Positions 23,649 through 35,919 of a DNA stretch of 64,000 nt are shown here, piece after piece; positions within the stretch are counted from its first letter, which is position 1, and each line of letters starts with the position of its first letter. The stretch lies in contig NC_134643.1 in assembly GCF_030463565.1 (NCBI RefSeq), forward strand, positions 215,564,583 to 215,628,582, in the 5' to 3' direction. The notes beneath the pieces were generated by a model. It was not told where the DNA came from. It saw only the letters and a program-made list of their open reading frames with translations, and ran no database searches. This DNA comes from Pelecanus crispus. Its lineage: Eukaryota > Chordata > Aves > Pelecaniformes > Pelecanidae. The translations under genes and the position numbers were made by a program.

Positions 23649-25814
23649 CCTTTCATTAGCAAAATTTTTCTTCTGGCCAAAATGTGACAAACTACTGCCT
23701 ACCTAGAACACAAATATACAAATGGACCTGGCTCATTTGTTTCTCTCCCCTCTGTTCCCCAAGAAGTGACAGCCTTTCTTCATGGGGCCTCAGGCTGCTT
23801 CCTTGACCTGGATTATCCCGTAAGAGCAAAAGCGTTGTGCTGAACAGGGAAACAATTTACACAACACTTTCATTTCTGAAATGCTATCGAACTGCTAGTA
23901 ATTATAATGCTGTAGTGTACATAGGGGAAGTTGACCCAGATTGGATGAACTCAGCAGAAATCACATCCATACTTTCCTTAAAGCCTCCCACTGCTGTGCT
24001 ACCAGCAGCTGGTAAATGTCAGCAGCTAATATTTTTATTTTCATACCATCTTAATTTGTCTGATGAGGCCAAGGTAAAAATAACTAGTGGTTATCACTGG
24101 TCTGGCTACCACTGAGTGTGGTGCTATGGAGCAAAGCATTACAGGCACTTTTCCTGGGACTGGCAAGGAGAACTGGACTCAGGAGATTCTGACCTCCATT
24201 TCTGTGTCCATTGGCTACACCAGAGATGGTTCACCCATAACTCCTGGCATGATTCACAATGTTTCTTTACACAAGAAAAAAGCATCTTGCACAGCAAGCA
24301 CCTCCTTCCTCTCTCCACCTTGCCCATGCTCTGCTCTTGTTCCAGCTACAGACAAAGGAGACTGAAATTCTTGGCTCCTTCAGGAACCACCTGCTTGCTG
24401 ACCCTCTCTTCAATGCATCTATACCAGTGAACAAAATCTATACTAGTAACCAGAACAGGGCAGGGTCTTTTCTTCTGAGCATGAGGTAAGAAAAACTAAC
24501 AGAACTAATAGAACACAGCCCATATAGCTAAAGTCCATCACCCTCCAAAATGGGATAGCCACATCCAGTCTCCTTGTTGAGAATGGTCCACATGCAAGCT
24601 GTGCCTGGGAAAGTGCAAGCTCAGCTCCGAACCATGCCAGGTTTTTTATTAGAATTTAATATAGATAATCACAGAACAGTGGTTGTACCTACCATCTAAT
24701 AAGCTTACTGGTAGACACACAGTCCAAATGGCTACATAATGGGGCATGCAGCCCACCCACAAACTAGGACTGGCACACGTGTGCCAGGCTGTCACCTTTC
24801 AAATTTTAAAGTCATGATTGCCCCTTGCTAATCAATAGCATTCTCCCCCAAAACTTTCCTATTTAGAACATAAATTGGTGATGTAAATTGGTGGATTTCC
24901 AAAGAGATACATTTTTTTATTTCCAGACAGTATGTAATCCTTTAATGCAAACCAACAGAGGCAGAGACGTTATTGGAAGCAGCAATGTCTTCCACCAAGA
25001 AGCAGCTCTTCCTTGTCTCAGTCTGTCTTTGTAGTCTCACCTTTGTATAACTGTTAAATACTTTGTTATTTTGTTTCTGACATCAAGCTTATCTCAGACC
25101 CTACGCTGAGAAAAAAAGAGGAAGGAATGATGAAAAAGGTTAGTAAAAAGAAAAAAAAGGGATGAAGATAATAATTTCTTTTTACATTACATACAGGACT
25201 GTAACTGTAAATGGGTACCAGCACTGCATGAATCAGCTTTCCATTCTGTTGTCAGAAGTCCAGAGCTAAGTATAATATTCAGCATTAAATGAATACGAAT
25301 TCTTATTATTTACCTCAGTCTAAATATACAGCACTTGTAAAAGATGGATATGCTCATTATTTTGAAAATTTCTTTGTGAAGTAAAGAACAGAATGAACTT
25401 CTGTCATTCAAGGTAAGTACTCCAGAAGAAGACAACAGTTGTTAGTACATCCTTTTATTCTGCTAAATGCTTTATTTATAGGGTTTGGGATACACAGTTT
25501 TATTCAGCTGACAATTCAGAAGCAAACATTACCATCCACAAAAAATTAGATCTTTAGGGAGAAAAATGTTTTTGTCAGAATGTAGTAAGATTTGTTTCTA
25601 ATTACAGTGTAGCAGTAGTTCTCTGTGAATGGAAGACACCATTTAATGTATTTACACCGACAGCTGAAATGATGGCTGCTCATTTGTGACTGACATTTCA
25701 CGAATCAAATGGGCTGCCTATAAAATGAAAAGCGTGGGAGTTTTCTACTGCTCTCCTTTCCCCTCGTCCCTCCTCCACTGGTGGGCTGACCTTGCTCTAC
25801 CACACCCCCTCCTC
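23649..25814. other. intergenic stretch, no gene recognised
   Basis: Unique AT-rich sequence. Overlapping ORFs at 24087-24489 lie in three frames and have no recognisable domain. The right edge at 25815 joins the split LTR-B. Confidence 0.45.
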
Positions 25815-26410
25815 CAGGAGCAGACTGCTCCAGCGTGGGTCCCCACGGGGTCACAAGCCCTGCCAGCAAACCTGCTCCAGCGTGGGCTCCTCTCTCTCCA
25901 CGGGGCCACAGCTCCTGCCAGGAGCCTGCTCCAGCGTGGGCTTCCCACGGGGTCACAGCCTCCTTGGGGCACATCCCCCTGCTCCGGCGTGGGCTCCTCC
26001 CCGGGTGCAGGTGGATCTCTGCTCCCCCGTGGGCCCCCATGGGTGCAGGGGCACAGCTGCCTCCCCATGGGCTGCACCAGGGGCTGCAGGGGAATCTCTG
26101 CTCCGGTGCCTGGAGCACCTCCTGCCCTCCTTCTGCACTGACCTTGGTGTCTGCAGGGTTGTTCCTCTCACATGTTCTCACTCCTCACTCCAGCTGCAAA
26201 ACACACAGTTTTTTTCCCCCTTCTTAAATCTGTTATCCCAGCGGCGCTACCACCATCGCTGATGGTCTCAGCCTTGGCCAGCGGCGGGTCTGTGTTGGAG
26301 CTGGCTGGCATTGGCTCTATCACCCATCGGGGAAGCTTCTAGCAGCTTCTCGCAGAAGCTACCCCTGTAGCCCGCCCACTACCAAAACCTTGCCGCGCAA
26401 ACCCGATACA
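25815..26410 (-). mobile_element. LTR-B 5' half, minus strand (inverted piece)
   Basis: On the minus strand this begins at the LTR-B 5' terminus (TGTATCGGGTTTGCG at 26410) and runs through U3, including AGCCAATGCCAGCC, into the GC-rich tandem units. It stops within one unit at 25815. It lacks the 3' half of the LTR. A 24-bp segment at its inner end (25815-25838) is the exact reverse complement of 26501-26524. Confidence 0.85.
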
Positions 26411-26462
26411 TCCAATTTCATTCATCCTATTCTAGATAACATTTCTTACATACCTGGGATGC

Positions 26463-26499
26463 TGTACTGGTTTTGGCTGGGATAGAGTTAATTTTCTCA
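26463..26499 (+). mobile_element. LTR-A 5' terminal fragment
   Basis: The first 35 bp of LTR-A (TGTACTGGTTTTGGCTGGG, then ATAGAGTTAATTTTCT) end abruptly at the LTR-B piece. A 52-bp unique spacer (26411-26462) separates it from the inverted LTR-B half. Confidence 0.75.
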
Positions 26500-26500
26500 T

Positions 26501-27007
26501 CCACGCTGGAGCAGTCTGCTCCTGAAGGGCTGCACCCCATGGAAGGGACCCACGCTGGAGCAGTTCGTGAAGAACTGCAGCCCATGGGAAGGACCCACGC
26601 TGGAGAAGCTCATGGAGGACTGTCTCCCGTGGGAGGGACCCCACGCTGGAGGAGGGGAAGAGGAAGGAGCGGCAAAGATGAAGTGTTATTGATTGACCAC
26701 AACCCCCATTCCTTGATGCAGGGGGAGGAGGTAGAGGAGTCGGGAGTGAAGCTGAGCCCAGGAAGAAAGGAGGGGTGGGGGGAAGGTGTTTTTTAGATTT
26801 GTTTTTATTTCTCATTGCCCTGCTTTTTAATTTGCAATAAATTAAGTTAATTTCCCCAAGTCGAGTCTGTTTGGCCCGTGATGGTAATTGCTGAGTGATT
26901 TCCCTGTTCTTATCTTGATCAACGAGCTTTTTGTCATATTTTCTCTCCCCTGTCCAGCTGAGGAGGGGAGTGATAGAGCGGCATTCAGCCAGGGTCAACC
27001 CACCGCA
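26501..27007 (+). mobile_element. LTR-B 3' half, plus strand
   Basis: The piece starts inside a GC-rich unit (CCACGCTGGAGCAGTCTG) and continues through further units, AATAAA at 26836-26841, and the TTAATTTCCCCAAGTC and GTCCAGCTGAGGAGGGGAG blocks. It ends in GGGTCAACCCACCGCA, the LTR-B 3' terminus. It is the complementary half of the inverted piece at 25815-26410. Confidence 0.87.
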
Positions 27008-29524
27008 GCAGGCTCAGCGCTACTCCAACGTGTAAAGCAGAGCAGCTCAAAAAAGGAGTAGAGCCTGGATCTGTACTTTTGCAGATCCGATGGGCAGGAG
27101 TCTGCATGCAGGGGGCAGAAATGGTGGCTATTCTTGAGTACAACAGCTATAGTGCAGCCATCCAGATGGACTATTGCTTGCTCGCAGTTTGAATATATTA
27201 TGCAGGCAGAAACAGGCCATCAATTATTTTCTGAATTACTCACATTGGGTCTGACTATTAAGACAGTGCATGTGTTTGATTTTTTACCCTGTTTAATAGG
27301 ATGGCTTCCATGGATGGAAGGACAGTGGCTGACCTGAATTTCTAAGATAAATGCCAAATGGTACACTTTTTAGTTTTCATAGAACATTAAATAAAGCTAA
27401 GAGCAGATGAAAAAGAGCTGGATTACCATGTTCACTGAACAAATCAGTACTACTGCAGGTTCTTGTACATATAGAGCAATTGCAAATTTCAGAATAATAA
27501 ACTGATCCAGGGAAAATCCTACAGATGTATTTACTCCAGTGCTCAACTGTCTGATGATCATAGATTTCCTAACATCTAATACTTTCTGGCTCTTTCCAGG
27601 AGGTGCTATTTTTTTGTTGTTTGATTGGATTTTTTTCTTCCTAAGAATTAAATGGAAATGACCTATGCAGCTATTTTTTAATTCCTATAATTAACATTTC
27701 CTGCAGCTTTAAAAAATATTTTCAGTATCATCTTTTAATCACTCACTGGCTATGGTTTTACGGTGTCCTACAATTACAAAAACATGACACTTCAGGAAGC
27801 TCAATAAGGCAGATCATCCTCCTCCCCTTCACACTCCTCTTTGAACACTACTTCACAGGAATACAAGGGCCGTGAAAGCCTTGCAGCTGGTGGAGGGAGA
27901 ATCCCCCCAAGATGCATGAAAGGAGTCCCCGCAGTGCATGCTGTGATGTGGATTTTCAGCTGCTCTGAGCTGTAGTTCTCTGGAGGTTTTTCATAAATTA
28001 GAGAAGACTCCGGGAGTAATGCTTTATGCCATAGGCTGTACTAGTTCCCAAAGCTGACGTGAATCACAGGAATGGGAGGGTGGCTGACAGCCACCTCAGG
28101 GCTCTGCTGGTGGGCCATGTCCTTTTGTCATATTACAGACATAAGCATAAAAAGAAACCTGGGCTGCTGTATTACATCAAGCTGTGAAAACTATGAATGG
28201 TAGAATTCCCTTTTAAAATGGGAGGCAATTGTCTTACACCACCACAATTCTTTTCCCTGCTTCTGTCATCTATTTTCAGTTCTTGTGTGTATACTAAATG
28301 CCCTGGAAACCTTGCATGAGGACATGTGGGCTGTTTGAAGGTGCAAAGCCTGCTGGAATAGCCTTGGGGGACTGTGGAAATGGAGGCAGCCAGACTTTGT
28401 GCATTCTCGTCCACAGTGCTTTTTGGGAGCTGACTTGAAGAGGACTGTCCCCTGACAGTGCCTGGACATAGCCTTGGAGAAATCTGGTTAGAGGTCCAGA
28501 ACAGGGCCTCCCTGTTCCTCTTTTATTACTGAATACTCTACTACAAGAGACAACTGACCATAAGTTGGAGGCAGACGTCAAGACCTGAAGTGTCTCTGGT
28601 CACACGCAGACCTTTAGACATCTAGCTGATTTCACAAGGACATTTCACAAGATGCTCAGAGTAAATGGAGTGTTGTATTTCTAGGACACCCTCGGAATTC
28701 AAGCACTGTTTTTCAGATTGTAGCACTGGTGAAGTTAGCAAGATAATATGGAAAAGTGTTGTAAATCTGAAACACTGCCCAAAATCATCATATAATCTCC
28801 TTTAGTGCAACTTGGTAAGTTTGTCATGCACTGCATCTGTTTTTATTTAAATATTTAAGATAAATGAGGTAAGAACTGACAAAGATTCACAAGTATCTGA
28901 ACATTTGCAATATTTTCCCAAGTGACTGACTTACTGAAGGGATGCTGTACTTTGACTTTGAACTGTACTGAAAGCAAGTTGACACTGGCAGCCCACCAAA
29001 TTAAACACAAGTGAACCTTGATGTTGGCAACACTTGACTGATAAGTCCCAGTATATACAGATCTATATGCCAATATAGATCTTTTATTTTCATTAAGTGA
29101 CAGAAAAAATGTTTTACTTTAGCCACATGATAATGATTCATGCTGGGAAAAATCCTGGCAGCTTTCTGAAATGTTTCTGGTATTTGAACTGTGCTGATAA
29201 TTTCTATTTGAAGTATGAACCATCAACAGCACTTTTGACAGCTGCAGCATCTTCTGTAATCATATTTATTCTTCATCAAAGCTTAGAGAGAGTAAACACA
29301 CATCAGGCTTTTAACATTTTGTTACTCAACAGCTACGTTTTACAGATTCCAGTGGGGACCGTCTAACATTTCTGTGTCCATCACAGCTGTAGTAATCAAA
29401 CTTGCGAACAGCAGTTTTGGAGTTTGAAGCATCACTGTTGAACACAATGGTCCTTTTATGATCTGTGTTCTTAATCGGTGACATCGACAACATGACTGCC
29501 ACCTTCAGCCACACACCTCATGAT
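27008..29524. other. intergenic stretch, no gene recognised
   Basis: Unique AT-rich sequence. Overlapping minus-strand ORFs at 28166-28581 lie in three frames without a recognisable domain. Confidence 0.45.
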
Positions 29525-30247
29525 CAACCCTGGGCACAAGTATATGCTGGTGGTCACCCAGCTGGAAAGCAGCTCGGCAAAAAAAGGCCTGGGGTCCTGG
29601 CGGACACCAAGTGGAGTGTGAGCCAGCAATGGGCCCTTGCCGCAAAGGTGGCCAGTGGTATCCTGGTCTGCCCTGGACAAAGTATTGGCACCATGTCAAG
29701 GGTGGTGATCAATCCTTCCCCTCTGCTCAGCACTGGTGTAGCCACACCTGGAGTACTGTACCCAGTTCTGGGCTCCCCAGTGCAAGAGAGACATGGACAT
29801 ACCGGAGAGAGTCCAGCGAAGGGCCACAAGGATGATTAAGGGACTGGAGCACCTCTCCTATGAGGAAAGGCTGAGAGCTGGGACTGTTCAGCCTGGAGAA
29901 GAGAAAGCTCAGGGGATCTGATCAATGTCTATAAATACCTGAAGGAAGGGTGCAAAAAGGATGGAGCCAGGCTCTTTTTAGTGGTGCTCAGTGCCAGGAC
30001 CAGAAGCAACAGGCACAACCTGAAACAGGAGGTCCCCTCTGAACATCAGGAAATGCTTTTTTACTGTGAGGGTGACCGAGCACTGGCACACATTGCCTAT
30101 GGAGGCCATGTAGTCTCCCTTTGTGGAGATATTCAAAAGCCATCTGGACAGGTCCAGGTGGCCCTGCTTGAGTAGGCCGGTTGGACAAGATGACCTCCAG
30201 AGGCCCTTCCAACCTCTACCATTCTGCGATTCTGTGATTCTATGAAA
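29525..30247 (+). mobile_element. CR1 LINE, ORF2 end and 3' UTR
   Basis: The fragment begins in the part of ORF2 that follows the polymerase domain. The words AGCCAGCAATGGGCCCTTGCC, GGAGTACTGTACCCAGTTCTG and GGGACTGGAGCACCTCTCC are seen. It then enters the 3' UTR (GAGAAGAGAAAGCTCAGGGG, GACCAGAAGCAACAGGCACA) and ends with ATTCTGCGATTCTGTGATTCT. Several frameshifts and stops break the frame. Confidence 0.9.
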
Positions 30248-31463
30248 TGCAATGGAAAATCAACCTCTGGGCCTCCTTCCAAAAGACTTGTCATGGCAAA
30301 GAAAGGCAGGCTGTTCCAGGCATACAATGAAACTTCATAGCAAGGTGTTACAAAACAGTCCCTGATTCAACACACATCAAACTAACTCCTCCTAAAAAAC
30401 CTTGAGTCTCCCAGTCTATTAACTGCATTTTTTTTTTACGATTATCACCATTAAGATGCTGACTTTTTAATGACAATTTACGATGTTCAGTGCTTGATAT
30501 TCGTACTGAGAAAAAGCAAAAATAGGAATCCTTGGAAATGGGCCATTACAGACCACAACACTGAACATAAGAAATTTGTGTGAAAGGAAGCTCATGATTG
30601 TGACCAAGGAATTGGAAAGAGGTAGAGAGATATATACATATTTTCATGTCAGTGATGAAATGACAGGAGCTATTGCTTTTTGAGACACAGATGAGTAATA
30701 TGCTATCCAGGATCTATCCAGGATCTAATGAAATGTGGATGCCATATGCATATTCAAGGTGATTTCAAAATGTGTCCTTAGATATAAACCAGTGATATAA
30801 ATCTTGGAGAAATGCCAGTTGTTTGCCCATCAGACAGGATTATAGTCTACAGACAGACAGATGGCAACAAAATCGACGTCTACCAATGGCTCATTAAAAC
30901 ATCATACAAAGTAATCACCTTGTAACTTACTACCTCAGTAAAAGTTAAAATACAAACTGATATAAAAAGCAGAAATAAAAAACAGTCAGATGTACGCAGA
31001 AGGGTTTTTAGTGTCCTTGTATGTCTGCAGTTCTGGTGTCCTCGTATGCAAATGAACACAGATCTAGAAAAGACAGAGGAAGGGGACAGGAATGATCAAA
31101 AGCATGGAATGGCTTCTCCATTTAATCTCAGAAGGGAGAGCAGTGTTATACCTCTAAGGCAATAGACACTACAATTTGAAGGTCTGTCCTGTTCCTGAGG
31201 CTGTGCCATCACAACACTCACACCACTTGCATCTGAATGACAGGATGGGTCCACTTCCTTCTCTCACCACCTCCTTTACTTAAATTACCATGGATTTCCT
31301 TCACTGTAACCTTGCTGCCAGCTCTCAGCCTACTCAATGGACAAACAACAAATTCCTCTGGTTCAGTCTGCAGTTGAGGGACAAGGAAAGCAGTTCCTCC
31401 AACAGTATTTAGAAGACGAGAATGGAAACAAATATTCCAAAGTAATATTCAACAAATTGGAGA
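30248..31463. other. intergenic stretch, no gene recognised
   Basis: Unique AT-rich sequence. I see a T9 run near 30429 and nothing that I can name as a gene or repeat. Confidence 0.45.
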
Positions 31464-31745
31464 TTAAATAGGCTAGGACTCTTCAACCTGGAAAAGAGGT
31501 AGGAGAGAGAGTATGACAGTGATCCGTAAAACCAAGAATGACTTAAGAGAAGTAAATGCAATAATTATTTTTACATTACAAAACTGGTGGTTATCAGATG
31601 AATATCAGGCAGCAGGTTCAAAAGGCACACTTTTTTACACAATGCATAATTGAAGTATGGGACTCACTGCCACCGGATGGTCTGGAAGCCAAACATAAAG
31701 GATCACAAAAGATTCCATGAAGAAATGGAAGAAAAGTCCCTCAAG
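31464..31745 (+). mobile_element. ancient CR1/L3-like LINE 3' fragment
   Basis: The order GGACTCTTCAACCTGGAAAAG, GGCAGCAGGTTCAAAAGGCAC, TTTTACACAATGCATAATTGA and GGGACTCACTGCCACCGGATG is that of an old, diverged CR1-clade 3' region. It is much more worn than the other CR1 copies here and has no ATTCTATG tail. Confidence 0.65.
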
Positions 31746-34379
31746 ACTTGAGCAGTCCAAAAACTAAAGCTACCTGACATCTGTACGGAGGGATTGTATA
31801 TCGATACAGTATTTCTGTATATTTACTCTGTTCTTGTATTTTTTTCCCCTAAAAAAATGTGGAAATTTAGCCAGAGATTAAACTCGGATTTAGACAGATC
31901 TAGCAGAGCAGCTATTGTAATAAGGAGCACTGAAGTAGGAAAAAAAAATTCATGAAAATGTCCCTTAAAGATTTCAGGGTTATCTTTTAATAAAAAAAAT
32001 AAAAATGTAAGAAGCTGGGTATAGTACTCTATCAGGCCTTGTTCTGAACCAAAAAACCCAACAGGAGTTGAATCCATGATTCCTAGGAGGCAAGCCGTGT
32101 ATGCTATTCAGAATATGAATCCTAGAGTAAATAAGCATTTGGTGACTGCAATATTCACATCATGAAGTAATTTTGCATTGATGGATGACTAGTATTTAAC
32201 CAGATGTTTGCATTAAAGCAAATACTTCTAGTCTTACCAATGAGGAACAAAATGCATATTAGAAAATCATGAATATCCATCACATTATAGTATCTCCTGT
32301 GTTTTCTGAATATTCATGGATCACCACTTGTTACTCAGACACTTGATATAATTTTTGGAGCATATTAGAAAAATCTCTCTAAACACATAGGAAACCTCTT
32401 CCCTGAAGAAGGAATTTTGATGCAAATAGTGGCAAGTAGTAGAAACAAATTGCTTTCTGTTGGCTAGGATGTGAAATAAAGATATATTAGGTCCTTAAAG
32501 TCTTTTCAACATCTACATGGGATTTACTGTGAGCCAAGTCCTGAAATGCAATGACAAGGTAGAAAGAATGAATGCTCTTAACTGACTACAAATTTTGAAT
32601 ATACATTAATGATCCGATACACTTTTCTGAACAAACTTTGGCATTGTTAGAAATAATGAATACAGAATATCCATGAAGAAACTAGATAGATGCTGTGTAA
32701 AGGCTTGACACAAACATTGCAATCAGTGAATCAGTTCCTTAAATCGATAACCTGCAATAACAGATTACCTACTGAGAACCCTTTCCAAAATAAATTTGAG
32801 GAAGCCAAGTAATAGCTCACTTACACGGCTCCTTTTTATAATGAAAGTTTGGAGAAGCATGGTACCTGGAAAGAAACATAAATTTGACAATTGAAAAGGA
32901 ATGTCTTCCCCATCAGAACTTATTCATTGTAGATAAGTGAATTAATGATGCCTGTCTGAAGAGGACTGAAACTTCTGGGAGGCTTCAGAATATTCTTGCA
33001 TTCTTCCCATGTAGAAAAAAGACTAATTATTTTATCATACATTCTCCCTGCAAAAAAATGTTCTGTTTAGGAAACCAACAGGTGGAAACTTTATTATTTA
33101 AGTCAAATCAGCCATAGATATAGGCAAAACCTTGAAAGTTTTGGTGAAAAAATACCGATTATTCTGGGAACAACCAGCATGAAAGATAGGTTAAAGGGTG
33201 GGTCCCAGGTTAGCAGAAGATCAGTCTCCAAGTGTTCAAAATTCACAATAGACTAAGCTTGCTGGGAGAAGGTTCCATCAAAGGGTGAGCCTTTTAGGCT
33301 AGACAGTATAACTTCAGTTGAAAATCCTTCGAAGCATTATGTCTTTCTTTAAGACAGGACAACATCCCTTCCCTTCTCCCCCGCCTGACCCTAACCAGCC
33401 CTATATTAGGGTCTTCAAACCATGAAAATAAATGTTCATGGAATTATAGAAGCTTTTATTGTACAAGCCTAAAATGCTTCATTTCAGAGGAAAGGTTTAG
33501 AGAGTAAGGATTCTGACTATCACTTCAGAGTGACCTGATTATAGCTTTGATTACAGAGTATGGTTGAAATCTATTTTAGCACCTTGATACATTTGATTTC
33601 CAAAGATCTTTTAAAAAATATAAGGAATTACAGAAAATACTGCTTTCTTTTAATATGGATAAAAACACTTACTTACAAGCAGAGGATTTCTAAATCCATG
33701 CTGCTTTGCATTGTTTCACTACCTGCATTTCCCCGGCGTTGATTTTGCTTATTGGTGAAGCTGTTAATAAATAGTATTCTTATCTACAAGACTGCACAGA
33801 GAAGATGTGTTCCTGTGGAATCCACAAAATGTGGAACATCAGTTTCAGGAACTGAGTCATTTGATATGAAATGATTAGTTACAGATAACACTTCGTATTA
33901 GTAACTTGTTCCAGTGGTTGATCCATCATTAACTCTGATTCTCACAAATGTCCTTTTCGAATCACTTCTTGTTTCACGTAGGGAAAATAAATTGAACTTG
34001 TTGAAGCCGATTGGTTTTCAGGGGTCCAAACTGCAAATTACTCACAAGCGGAGCTGTCAAGCACTGAACTCTTGACTCCCCACCCTTGTTTTCAGTCTTT
34101 GCTTACTAATTACGGCTCTACGCTTGGAGCGCCATTTCTGAAGCTGGGCTCCCCAGCCTTGCAGAGGGCGGCAGATGTCGGCGGGGCTTTATGGGGCCGC
34201 AGCAGACACAAGGAGCAGTGCTAATTCCCATGAGGCTGCCTGTGCTGATCTAAGAGCAGCTGCTCCTGAAAGGCTCTGAAGGGGAAAAAAAAAGATGCAA
34301 GTTAATTTTCTAGTGCGGGAAGGCAAACGCAAATTATGCGGTGTTTCCCAACTATACGAGCTGTTGCACATGGCGAGGG
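31746..34379. other. upstream flank of SLC36A4, no gene recognised
   Basis: Unique AT-rich sequence up to about 34100, after which GC content climbs into the CpG island. I see no divergent gene on the minus strand that I can support. Confidence 0.45.
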
Positions 34380-34789
34380 ACCTGCTGCGCGCTTCGCCTC
34401 AGGCCCCTGAGGGCTGATCACAGGGCAGCCAGAGCTCCCGCATCGCAGCGCGGCCGGGCCGAGGCGCCCCGGAGGCAGAGGGAAGCGCTGCGGAGAGCGA
34501 TGCCGGAGGCCATGAGGGGGGAGCCCTCTGCAATGGCGGCCCACGGCCAGGCCGCCCGCGGAGCCCGGCCCACGCAGAGGCCGGCCCTGCTCACGCGTAG
34601 GAAGAAGCTCATGCGCTCTGAAGGGCAGATGCTTAACAGGGCACCCAGCAGCGGCGTTGCTGCCATCCCAGGACACAGGGGAAAGCGCGGGGCACAACTC
34701 AGGAGGCGTCAACCTGCCCTGGAGGACCAAGGCCCACCCGGCCGCCGCCGGTCTTGTCTCTCCGGCTGGTGTCTGTGGTCGGCGCCGCT

Positions 34790-34809
34790 GGGGCGGGGCG
34801 CATGCGCAG
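34790..34809. promoter_or_regulatory. GC box plus NRF1-type palindrome
   Basis: GGGGCGGGG (Sp1-type, 34790-34798) overlaps by one base with GCGCATGCGCAG (34798-34809), a full match to the palindromic NRF1 consensus. The pair lies 61 bp upstream of the SLC36A4 start codon, so it is either core promoter or 5' UTR. Function is inferred from the motif only. Confidence 0.6.
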
Positions 34810-34870
34810 CGCCTCGCCGCGCCGGCCGGCTCCACACTGGCGGAAGGGCGAGCGGAGAGCCGGCGGGGAG

Positions 34871-34898
34871 ATGGACGGCGCCGGCGGGGAGGAGCTGG
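34871..34898 (+). CDS. SLC36A4: SLC36A4 exon 1 (coding part)
   Basis: The ATG at 34871 has a strong context (G at -3, G at +4). It encodes MDGAGGEEL plus the first base of an aspartate codon, then the donor G|GTGAGG at 34899. The split codon (G|AC) joins exon 2 to read E-E-L-D-M-E-V-M, matching the mammalian order E-E-L-D-M-D-V-M. The exon is 28 coding bases, phase 1, inside the CpG island. The 5' UTR length is unknown. The N-terminus is shorter than the human one as I remember it. Confidence 0.88.
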
Positions 34899-35894
34899 GT
34901 GAGGCGTGCCGTGCGGCCTGGCGGCGGGGGCAGCCGCGGGGCAGCGGGACGGCGGCTCGCCGCGGGGCGGGGAGGAGGGGGCGTGAGCGTGAAGAGCGGC
35001 CGGCCAACTTCCACCCCCCTGCCCTGGAGGCGGAGTGGTTCGGCCCACGGGGGATGCGCTGCAGCGCTCAGCGCATCGGGGCGGGCGGGAGGAACCATCC
35101 CACATGGGGGAGGGGTGGGCCCAGGCCTGCCGCTCCCCCGGCCTCAGGCGGCGGCGGTGGCGGCGGCGGCCTGGGCCCCCGCGGCGCAGCGCGCCGGGGA
35201 CGGGCAGGCGGGTGGCGAGGGCCGGGCGGGGCCGAGGGAAGCGGAGCGCAGCGGGGCACGGCGGGGCCTCTCCTCCTCAGAGAGGGAGAGCTGGCCGGCG
35301 GCTGGCCGCGGCGGGGCGGGCGGGCGGAGGGCAGGGCAGGGCGCGGCCCCGCCTGGCGGAAATGGCCGCTCAGGGCGGCAGGGGCGGCTCCCCGCGGGCG
35401 TCAGCCTCGCCTGGCTGGCTCTGCGTTCTCTGGGGAGGCGCGGCGTCGCACGGACGCTTAGGAAATGCTTTCTCTTTGCATCGTTAGGTGATGCTTTTAT
35501 CTACGATGGCAGGTTGTGGGTGGTTTTTTGTTTTGTTTTGTTTCTGTGTGTGTTGATATATTAGCTGTATTTATGTCAGATTACTCTTCAGCCCTTTAAA
35601 TCTGAGTGTGGGAGGGCGCATACACGTTCACCTCTTAATTTGTCCGTAGGTGGACGAGAGATAACTCGTAGCAGATTTAGTTGTAAAGTATAGCTGATTC
35701 TGTGCTGGACGGGGCAGACTGAAAGTCTCATCTCAATGCTGTGTTCCACTGTAATCTCAAGAATTCGTCCTCTCCAGTGGTAATGATGGGAAGCAGGAGA
35801 TGGGCTTCAGATTTTATTGTCCCAGAGGCTGATCCATCTTGCAGTGAGAGATTGCCACCTCTGGGGCAAAGGTGGCAGAAGAAAATTTTAGGGC

Positions 35895-35919
35895 TTTTTT
35901 TTTTTTTTTTTTTTTTTTT
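35895..35919. repeat. poly-T run (T25)
   Basis: Twenty-five consecutive T in SLC36A4 intron 1. I see no retrotransposed sequence attached to it. Confidence 0.9.

Larger units (their letters stand above)
34380..35470 (+). promoter_or_regulatory. CpG island promoter of SLC36A4
   Basis: GC-rich and CpG-dense sequence contrasts sharply with the AT-rich DNA on both sides. It surrounds the first coding exon (34871-34898). GGGCGG-type boxes are frequent, for example at 34790-34798, and GGC-repeat tracts lie near 35146-35170. No TATA box is near the start codon, as expected for a broad CpG-type promoter. The transcription start cannot be placed from sequence alone. Confidence 0.85.

Noticed and set aside
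1-34300. Divergent neighbour gene on the minus strand (for example DEUP1, the upstream neighbour in mammals)
   Set aside because: No exon with matching coiled-coil sequence was seen. The gene may lie further upstream or be missing.
34302-35105. 267-codon minus-strand ORF in the CpG island
   Set aside because: Same cause: low stop density in GC-rich sequence. It has no recognisable domain and does not identify a divergent gene.
34341-35564. 407-codon plus-strand ORF across the CpG island
   Set aside because: The composition is arginine-, glycine- and alanine-rich as expected from stop-poor GC-rich DNA. It reads straight through the SLC36A4 donor site in a different frame, and overlapping long ORFs exist on both strands.
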